A stretch of 24,976 nucleotides of DNA from Thamnocephalis sphaerospora. Taxonomy: Eukaryota; Zoopagomycota; Zoopagomycetes; Zoopagales; Sigmoideomycetaceae. The first letter of the stretch is position 1; every line of letters begins with the position of its first letter. The translations under genes and the position numbers were made by a program. Under the pieces are notes generated by a model. That model had not been told where the DNA came from and did no database searches. It worked only from the letters and a program-made list of their open reading frames with translations. Below are positions 10,950 to 18,840 of this stretch, piece after piece. Where the stretch lies: positions 1 to 24,976 of the forward strand of contig KZ992634.1 of the NCBI GenBank assembly GCA_003614735.1, written 5' to 3'.

Positions 10950-10980
10950 CACAAACACACACACATAAACACACACGCGC
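10950..10980. repeat. Imperfect CA repeat
   Basis: CA units broken by AA and TA interruptions, in the same intergenic region as the purer CA tract near 10740. Confidence 0.7.
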
Positions 10981-11189
10981 GTTCACTCGGTCCAAAGTGG
11001 CGCTTCGTGCGGTTAATGCCCAATAGATTGCCTATTCTTGCGGCAAGAATTCATCGCAAAGTGCATCTGCCGGCGTGTAGTATGCCCCTGTGCTCCTTCC
11101 CCGCCCCGTTGGTGTCGCCGGCCGTCTCATCTTCGCACACCTTCTAGGATGACCCTGGCTGCCCATTCACCTCCGCCATTGTGCATTGC

Positions 11190-11220
11190 CGACAGCAGCA
11201 GAAGCAGCAGAAGCAGCAGC
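11190..11220. repeat. CAG/AAG triplet repeat
   Basis: Repeated CAGCAGAAG units, about three copies of a 9-base pattern ending in CAGCAGCGG. Confidence 0.75.
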
Positions 11221-12201
11221 GGTGGCGACGGTCCCTACGACGAGGACAACCCACCCCTTCCTGGCGTGCTACCGGCCCTCTCTCTCTCTCCCGCTCACTC
11301 ACTCGCTCACCCTCTCCTTTCTCTCACACCCTCCGTTACTTTGACCACGCGCGCATGCGTGCACGTCTCCGTCTTGTCTATAAAGTGCCAGAGTCCGTCG
11401 GTAAGTCGCCCGCCGCCTACCATCCGTTACTAGTTGCACTCGGCTGCTTTCGCTCGCCTTGAGCTTTGCTCTCACACCGCCTTTGCCTCTTTCATCTCCG
11501 CCTGGCGGCCGTTGGCCAGTTAGACGACGATCACCGCCAACGCTACTACCATCACCGTCGCCATTGCTGCCACCATCAATTCTACTACTGGTGTTGCCGT
11601 TGCAGCTGCATTGGTGTGCCTCACTGTACGCCACACGTTGCGTGTACCACCGCCCTTGTCTCGCTGCCTCGCTTGCCACGGCCCGACCGTTATCGGTGTG
11701 TACGCGCATTTGTGTAGCACGGGTGCGTGTGCGTGCACAGGTGGTAGCCTCGCGCACGCGTGGGCTGACCCATCGCACGCGCCGACTTGTTGCTATCGCC
11801 GAGTGGACCAGCATCAGCATCCTACACTATGCCCCGTACCATTTCTAGTTACTGACATCCGCATTTGGCCATCGTCTAGCTTTCGTGTCCTGTCCTGCGG
11901 AAATATCTACCTCGGTCGGCATTTTAGCGCCATTACGCCAAGGCTTTTTCCGTTCATTCTGGGATAGGTCCTCGGCCTTTGGCCCTGACAGTACGTGGTC
12001 GGATAGGGCAGTGGCTGGGTCATTGCCCGGCGGGGTTATTGCTCGTCATGCTGACTTCGGGCCGACGCCTCACCCTTGCAGCTAGCACAGCGGCAGCTCG
12101 GCACATTCGCAGCCAGTACGCACAACACACGCACACACCGCACCGCGCCACTCCGATCCATTGCTGGCGTGCACACACGACCGCACGCTTGCGCTTGCCA
12201 G

Positions 12202-12228
12202 CACACACACACACACACACACACACAC
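12202..12228. repeat. CA dinucleotide microsatellite
   Basis: About thirteen uninterrupted CA units. A degenerate CACACGC zone follows immediately and leads into the 7-bp repeat at 12248. Confidence 0.9.
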
Positions 12229-12247
12229 GCCACACGCCACACACCAC

Positions 12248-12273
12248 ACGCCGCACGCCGCACGCCGCACGCC
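12248..12273. repeat. 7-bp tandem repeat ACGCCGC
   Basis: Three full copies of ACGCCGC plus a partial fourth, just downstream of the CA tract at 12202-12228. Confidence 0.85.
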
Positions 12274-13012
12274 TACTGGTAGACAGCTGCTCTCCGTGCC
12301 ACAACCACACACATTGCTTGGGTGGCTGGACGTGCCAAGGTTCAAGACCATCCGCCACGCAGCTTGGCTCACACCTGCGCACAGCTCAGGCTGCCGTTGT
12401 TGTCGTCGCTGCTGCTATTGTTGCCACCATTGCTGCTGCCACTGCCGCCGCCGTTGCTGCTACGCTTCAGGTGGTCCACCGGCCCCTCAGGACAGCATCG
12501 CCTTGATCCTCTTTTCTCCGCCGCCGTTTCGTTCTCTTTCTCTTCCTTCCCCCACCTTCCATCCCTTTCCTACTGTTGCCGGCTCTATTACGCCGCAATA
12601 CCCTGTCGAGCGTGTGCCTGCTGTTTGCTGTTATAACCATCGGCGCGGCACGGCTTCCGGTGCGCGTTGCAACCTTGTAATATTTTCTCCTCTTTTCAGT
12701 CTTTGCTACAAAGACATCCAGCCCTTGTCTCTTCCCGCTGTGTACCTCCACCCACGTTTACCGCACCAGTTCCGTTGCGTTCTATTTCTCCGTACCGAGT
12801 TTCTCATCAACGGTGTCGTTGTACGCTGTCGGTCGGTGCGTGTCACCAACGCTGTGCGTGTCAATAGCAGCTCGCTGCTATCGTCTTTGCGGCGGCTTCT
12901 GTCGCTTTTTTTGCTATTCCATCGTTGCTGCATACCAACTGCAGCCGTGAGCGTCGACCTGTCTTGCGCCGCTGCTGCACCACGTTTACTCGCTTAGTCT
13001 GCTATCGGCTGA

Positions 13013-13025
13013 CGCTTGGCAAGCG
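13013..13025. promoter_or_regulatory. Palindromic CTTGGC-containing site upstream of PacC-like gene
   Basis: The 13-mer CGCTTGGCAAGCG has perfect 6-base arms around one central base and contains CTTGGC, the reverse complement of the PacC core GCCAAG. It ends 89 bases before the ATG at 13115. Its exact reverse complement recurs at 22411-22423. The role as a PacC/Rim101-type site is inferred. Confidence 0.4.
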
Positions 13026-13114
13026 AGCGTTCTACTTCCGACAAAAGCCCGCGCTTGTCTTACTCGTTTTCCCAAGTCGCCGTTTGCTTTCGCCTTTGTT
13101 GCTACGCCGCCAAC

Positions 13115-14804
13115 ATGGACGCCCATGTTCTCGCCGTCGCCAGCGCGCCCGTCACTCGCTCGCCCACGTTCCACGCGTACACGTCGCCGCCGGCTACTGT
13201 GAGCAGTATGCCGTCGCCGTCCTGTGACCCGAGCGCGCTGCTAACGGGCTTTGTATCGGCGTCAAACTCCGCCGACAACGTGCTGCTGTCGACCGCCATG
13301 GTCGCAGACTCGAACGTGTCGCGCTTGGTGCATTTGTCCGCGTCGTCGCTGGACGCTTCGGGCAACGGCATGTCCACGCTGGCCGCAAAGGCACTACCTG
13401 CTTATGGATCTGCCACGCACTCGCCACATCCGCCACCGCCCTCCTCATCGTCGCATCACCACCACCATGCGCTGCCGCCACCGCCGCCACCGCCTCCATC
13501 TACTGGCGATCGGCCACTGGCCAGCACCCTGGCCGAACTTGCCACCACACAGGCCATCATTGCCAACTCGATGCCGCATGTTTCGCACGGTTTACCCGCG
13601 CATGCACAACCTGGTGCTTACGTGACGGCCGTGCAAACTTACCCCTATGCCGACTATGCCTCGGGCTCGCCTCTGCCGAGCCAGCCACTTTTGGCCAGCA
13701 ACAGCGAGCACGACACCATGTCACGTTCTACATCTTCTTCGCTCTCCATGCTGCCGCCGGCAACGCCCGCCTCCTCCATGCTGCCTTCGGCACACTCGAT
13801 GGCAGCGGCGGCGGCCATGGCTGGAGGTCGCACGGCGCCATTTGCGTCGACGGATGCGTTGCCAACTCCGCCGCATTTGCAACAGCAACACCAGCTGCAT
13901 GCTCAGCAGATGGCAGCGCAGCACGGCCTCGCGTGCAAGCTGGAGGATGGCTACGAGAATGGCTTGCGTGTCATCCTGGGCACTGCGACGCACGACAGCC
14001 TTTCACAAGGCGGCATGTCGCCACCGATGCTGGCACTGCATCGGAATGGCCAACCACAGCAGCCGCAGCCGCAGCATGCACACCCGTCGGCAACGTATCA
14101 GCCAGAACTACCACGCAGCCTCCCTATGGATGCTACCAATGCAGCCGCCGCGGCCGCCGCTACCGCCCACATGCATGCAGCCGTGCCTCCTACCAGTCGC
14201 GATTACTTTTTCGGTGCCACGACGGCACACCTTGCAGGCGGCGACGCAAGCGCTGATAAACTGAGCATGGTGGCCAGCCAGCATGTCCCGCACTCGCTGC
14301 CCGCCGTACACGCCGACATGGACGCGTACGGCAACGAGGTCCACTACGCGCCCGTGCACGATCCGCGTCCGACCGCCGGCACCAACGCCAGCAACGACGA
14401 GCTGGTCGCCTACCGCTGCCAGTGGCGCACCTGCCAGCTCGAGTTTCTCGACCCGGCCATGTTGATGCACCATGTTAGCGAGGAGCATGTTGGCCGGCGC
14501 GCGTTGGGCCATCTCAGCCTGCGCTGCGAATGGGCCGACTGTCATGTGGTGGCGCGTAAGCGTGATCACATCATCTCACACGTCCGGCTCCATGTGCCTT
14601 ATTGGCCTCTGGTCTGCCCTGTAAGTTGCCATTCTCGTCGCCATTGCAGCCGTCGTGCACCCGCACCGCCACGGCTGGCTCGTTTTGAAACCTGACTAAC
14701 CCATGCGTGCCTGCACCTTGTAGATCTGCAACCGGCGTTTCAAGCGTAATCCAGCTCTCAAGCGCCACTTTCGGCGACACATGGAGAAGATGCAGGCGCC
14801 CTAA
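13115..14804 (+). CDS. PacC/Rim101-like zinc-finger factor with C-terminal fingers
   Basis: Two exons, 13115-14620 and 14724-14804, encode 528 residues. ATG 13115 is the first in frame. Residues 1 to about 430 are low complexity: Pro, His, Ala, Gln and Ser runs near 105-135, a poly-Ala stretch near 345-355, and no recognised domain. The three PacC-type fingers fill residues 435-521: C435/C440/H453/H458 and C471/C476/H489/H493, both with the CxWxxC signature, then C501/C504/H517/H521. EEHVGRR between fingers 1 and 2 and KRDHIISH in finger 2 are PacC hallmarks. Finger 3 reads RNPALKRH where PacC normally has RPQDLKKH. The protein ends seven residues after the last His, so the PacC C-terminal regulatory and processing region is missing; canonical PacC has its fingers near the N-terminus. 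The intron (14621-14723, phase 0) splits CP|IC of finger 3. A nuclear pH-type regulator is likely, but activation by proteolysis as in PacC seems unlikely. Confidence 0.9.
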
Positions 14805-15915
14805 GTGTATCGTTGCCCGTCCTTCTCGCGCCTTCTGCCGAGACTGGTGCTGTCCGCTGCCCTGCCACCCTTTTGCGCGTGGCTGGGTGGTGGCCAGGGC
14901 GACGCATGCCCTGGCACCCTACTAGCATGTTGTATATTTTGCATCTCCTTGTCTGCCTTCACGCGTATCTGACCTTTTTGCTATGTTTGGTTTGCTTTGC
15001 TACGTCTTCTTGGCTTGCCGGCGCCTCCGCTCCGGCTGCGTGCGCGCGCAGGTCGTTGACGCGGTCCATCCGCATCGACGGTAATGACCACGCGCACGCG
15101 CCAACGCGCATAGTGGCCTCTCGCTGGTGCTCTCGCCTTTGCGCGACGCCTGTACAGCGGCGGCCACATTTCGCCCATCTAGGCGGTAGACAGCATCGTG
15201 CGCGCCTTGCGCATATCCGCTGCTCCACCGTTGTTTGCACCGCCGCCGCCGCCGCCACTACCACTACTATCGCCGCCTCATCGCCGCTGTTTCCCGCTTC
15301 TCTTTGCTGTCCACTTGCGTTGCTTGTTCAACATACAACCGCCACCGTTTTCGTGATGCTATCTTCACGGATCGCCCTTGAATGAAGCGTGAACTAGGAA
15401 GCGGTGGCACATAACGAGAATAGCTCCCAGAACTCGCATCAGTCAAGCGTGTCGCCCCACTGTGCGCGCCCCTTCACGCGCATCTGCGTGACCCCACCCT
15501 TGTTCTTTCATTTGGCCTATTCACGATATATTTGTCCACAAACTATCCCACAGATGGCGTATTGATGTGCACAAGGTGTAGACGGGCCAAGGGGCCTGCA
15601 TCTCCAGTAGTCACACCCTCGCCTACATACACACACATGCAGCCCTCGCTGCCCACGACATGGGGGTGTGCATGTACATGCAACCACTGCCACGCCATGC
15701 ATTCGTCATGACCACGTAATCGTCTTGGTCCACACCGTTTATGGTCACCGCTACTATTAGACAATGGCAGTATTGAGAATACAGTCCAGATAATGATGGG
15801 TGATGGACGATCATGCCACGGGTAGCTCAACCCAAGACAACGGGTGATTAGGTTGTACACGGGCAGATTGGCATAGGTACAGGTGAGCTGCCGCAGAGAC
15901 GATCGATGGTCGCGA
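14805..15915. other. Intergenic region between convergent genes
   Basis: About 1.1 kb between the stop of the PacC-like gene and the stop of the decarboxylase gene, which face each other. It should hold both 3' ends. A short GCC triplet run lies at about 15241-15257. Open frames on either strand resemble nothing known. No clear AATAAA signal for either gene was found. Confidence 0.5.
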
Positions 15916-17866
15916 CTATTGTACGACTGCGATACGCTCGCCCATGCGTACAAGCGTCTCAACGCCAAGCTTAGAGTTGGCCAAAAGGTCCGCGTCAAAC
16001 TGAACACGACTGCCAGGCGGGAAAACAGCCACTACTGTACTGCCGCCAAAAGCAAAGTAGCCTAGCTCATCGCCCTTGTCCAACTTTGTGCCGGGGGTGG
16101 CTCCGGTCAGCAGAATGCTGCCCACCATCATGGCGCCCACCGGCACAAGCGCAAACTCAAACGGAGCATCATCCGGGGTGAGCTTGGCCGTAAAGGCGTG
16201 CACCGTGCGTGCATTCTCGGTCAGCACGTCGATGCGCTCATTGATGGCCAGCGGATTCACTGCAGCGCCTCTGGGTGAGCGGGCTGATCTGGGTGTCGCG
16301 CATATACTGTGTGCAGGACAGTGTACATCTACGCACCCGTGTAGTACTTGCCAGGGATGCGCTTGCCAAACGTGCATATAGCGGCAAGAGGAGCGTGGAA
16401 GCGGTGATAGTCCTGTGGCGCCAGACGGAAAATGGCAATTGGCCCATCGGCAAACTTGGCCGCCTACATGCGCAGGTCAATGCCCAGACAGCTCTGTTGC
16501 GGATAGCATGGCGCGTACCATGGTTTTGTCCTGCAACAGATGCTCTACGCTAAAGTTGGCGCCTTTGATCCTATGCAGAGACGCGCCAAGAAGCGGCCGT
16601 TAGCAGTGCGTGCGTACCCGCGCCGTAACATGTGCCGCTGCCTTTGCTACCATAGTTTGGTGGCGGCTGTGACATTGGGAAACACGATAAGACGCGAGTC
16701 ACAGCTCGATATCATGACACGCTACGGATATGGCAGGTTAGCATGGGCACACCGGTGGCCATACACAGTCGGCAGTCCTACCGGATCGTCTGCGCTGGCA
16801 ATCGGTCGTGCTTCTGGCTGCAGACGGCGGTAGAAAAACTCATTAAAGGTGTGATAGTCCTCTACCTTTGGCAAAAGTGCTTCGCTGAGGGAAATCTGGT
16901 AGGTCTGTATAAACGACGGTATCTGCTTGACCGAGTCGGGCTGGTCAAAGTAACGGCCTTGGCGAATTGTCTCTTTTTCCAAAATGGCATCCAGTATGCC
17001 CGTTTCCAGGACTGCGTGACGAGGTACAGGGCCATGCACCACGCAGCGTGAGCGATCGGGCCACTACAGCGCACAGCAGCCAGACGCTAACGTACGCTTG
17101 GCCTTCCATGGTCCAACGTAGAGCAGATGGATGCCCAGTCGCACATACAGCGGCATAGACTCGTACTGGCGAATTCCGGTCTAACCGCGCATATACTGGT
17201 CGGAAAAGGCCTTCAAGTGCATACATGCCATGGTGCCGGTGACTCACCTCGCGCTGCACGATAAAGACGCCAAACTTGCGCTTGACATCATAGCACGGTG
17301 CCACGCGACCCAGCAGACGCTCATACCAGGTCAGCGGTGCGGAAAGTGTCGCCAGCTGCGTGACAGTTTGCCGGTCAAGGCCGATCAGCTGGCCAACATG
17401 TGCCGCGTGCTTTTCAGACATGGACAGCACTCCGCCGTCCACTATACGCCGCATCCGAACTGATGAGTGTGCGGCGATAATGATAACGCCGCGTGCCGCT
17501 TACCGGTATTTCCCTCGCCGCGCTCGTTCACCATGAGGACCAGACTCTGTTCTCCGTGCCTAGCGTAAGACAATGCTGCACACACACGCACGTTGATACG
17601 GACGCAGCCTCGGCAGCACATACCTGCACCAGGCCTAGCGCATTGCCCTGCGCCAGCATGGCATCCATCATTGCCGCGTCCAGTGCCTCGTCGGTGTACG
17701 TCAGACCTGCACCGGCCAGAGAAAGTAGACTCAGGTCCAGCTCCGACGGGTCCTCGCAGAGAAGCAGCCGCGTCGCTACCGGCGGTACGTCATTCTCGGT
17801 GGTATACTGCCCAGAATGTGTCGACTGGCCCACGAGTCGACGTAGTCTGGGTGTGACGGTGGCCAT
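15916..17866 (-). CDS. Phosphatidylserine decarboxylase proenzyme
   Basis: Nine exons on the minus strand: 17866-17620, 17575-17504, 17459-17248, 17180-17096, 17011-16782, 16721-16651, 16570-16519, 16463-16337 and 16259-15916, giving 479 residues. The first junction (17619-17576) is the least certain. The enzyme converts phosphatidylserine to phosphatidylethanolamine and CO2. Family blocks appear in order: RETG, MPLYVRLGIHLLYVG, HTFNEFFYRRLQPEARP, DSRLIVF, IKGANF, FRLAPQDYHRFH, YYTVNPLAINERIDV and FGGST. FGGST is the self-cleavage site, where Ser near 439 becomes the pyruvoyl group of the alpha chain. The likely triad partners are Asp near 290 and His near 343. No mitochondrial presequence or membrane segment is obvious at the N-terminus, and the sequence resembles the soluble or endomembrane class rather than mitochondrial Psd1. 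I could not identify a C2 domain. Two introns are only 44 bp. It is divergent from the PacC gene at 18841. Confidence 0.92.
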
Positions 17867-17888
17867 ATTCGCAAAGATGAGCAGGTGA

Positions 17889-17899
17889 TGCCAAGAAAT
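17889..17899 (+). promoter_or_regulatory. Candidate PacC/Rim101 site near decarboxylase start
   Basis: TGCCAAGAAAT lies 22 bases upstream of the decarboxylase ATG (17866, minus strand). It contains the yeast Rim101 core TGCCAAG, the Aspergillus PacC core GCCARG and the Candida albicans Rim101 motif CCAAGAA. The same 11-mer recurs at 18351-18361. Confidence 0.45.
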
Positions 17900-18350
17900 G
17901 CGAAAACAAGGGGTGTTGCAGCCTCTTTCAAGGCAGGACGGCGTGACGGCGACCTATGCGTTGGCGTGCCAACGTGCACAGTGCGAATATGCGACGACAG
18001 TAGCCGTCGGCGGAACGAGTAGGACAAGATGTGGGGTCCAGACAGCGCTGGTCGGGGACTAGGTGTGGATGTGTGGGGGTGAATAGCGACAACAACAGCA
18101 GCAACAGCAAGTGTGGCGGTGGCATGCGGCCTATGCATGCTTGCTCTTGTCAGCGCACCCTTCTGAACAGACGGTTACCGCATGCTGCTATTTTTGCGCC
18201 CAACTCTTGGCTTGCGACATTGGCAAAGCTGGGCGTCCTCCTATTCCTGGTACAGGGGTCGCCTTGATGGCCGTTGTTGTCGGACGCAAATAGGCTATGT
18301 GGCCGTGGCGGTAGTCGGCTTTACCGTGGCTAATGCGTTTGAGGTGAGTT

Positions 18351-18361
18351 TGCCAAGAAAT
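18351..18361 (+). promoter_or_regulatory. Candidate PacC/Rim101 site upstream of PacC gene
   Basis: A second exact copy of TGCCAAGAAAT, 479 bases before the ATG at 18841, in the shared divergent promoter. PacC and Rim101 are known to act on their own promoters in some fungi, so autoregulation is plausible. Confidence 0.45.
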
Positions 18362-18840
18362 CACGCTCCCACCACACACAGCTGTGTCCAATGCTTTTTA
18401 TTGTGGCGGCTTGAGAAACCAGCGACACTCATTCTCTTTCACCTGTACACGCACACTCGCCTACCTTCCACACCGTATCGCCGTCGCTGCTTCTACCGCC
18501 TGCGGTCGTGGCTCTTCTACAGTAACCGCACTTCAGTTGTCGCCTATCTTATCGTCTGCGCGGTTCGCCGCCTGTCCACGCGTCGTCGCTCCCAGAGACT
18601 TTGCGTCGTTGCCCGGTCGCCGGCCAAAGTACACCGATAGCGTCTTGCTTGACGACAGCGACGTCGTGCCACTCATTCCCGTCCTCGCTATCGTCGGTGG
18701 TATCGTTGGCGTCATTACATAGCCTCTGCTGCACGCATACACACCACCGTCACTCTGCCCGGACCACCTATCGCCTGTAGCCACCACCCCTTACGCACCA
18801 TCTGTCTGGCCGCCTGTCATTGCCGTCTGCACGCTTCGCC

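Larger units (their letters stand above)
8566..13012. other. Very long repeat-rich non-coding region
   Basis: Nearly 4.5 kb without a supported gene. The first part should hold the promoter of the minus-strand gene at 8565. From about 9480 to 12280 it is studded with dinucleotide, triplet and 7-bp repeats. From about 11270 to 12900 it is rich in pyrimidines, as fungal promoters and leaders often are. Open frames up to 304 codons on the minus strand (9621-10995) merely translate GT/CA tracts as alternating Thr-His or Val-Cys. GCCAAG cores occur at 11937-11942 and 12333-12339. The distal part is probably the extended promoter and leader of the PacC-like gene at 13115. Confidence 0.55.
17867..18840. 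other. Divergent promoter region between decarboxylase and PacC genes
   Basis: About 970 bases separate the two start codons, which point away from each other. It holds two copies of TGCCAAGAAAT (17889 and 18351) and a further CTTGGC at 18206-18211. A plus-strand open frame at 18384-18722 ends in a hydrophobic stretch but has no ATG, so I do not call it. Transcription start sites were not identifiable. Confidence 0.6.

Noticed and set aside
9621-10995. Two minus-strand open frames of about 300 codons
   Set aside because: They translate GT/CA repeat tracts into alternating Thr-His, Val-Cys and Arg-rich runs. They show no domain and overlap each other in different frames.
12339-12349. tRNA B-box-like GGTTCAAGACC
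   Set aside because: There is no A box at the right distance, the T-stem does not pair well, and no acceptor stem is present.
12161-12997. Plus-strand open frame of 278 codons
   Set aside because: It reads through CA repeats and pyrimidine tracts (Thr-His runs, then Cys, Ser and Leu). No homology is recognised.
18384-18722. Open frame ending in a hydrophobic stretch upstream of the PacC gene
   Set aside because: It begins at GTG and contains no ATG, and no splice partner was found. It lies in the divergent promoter.
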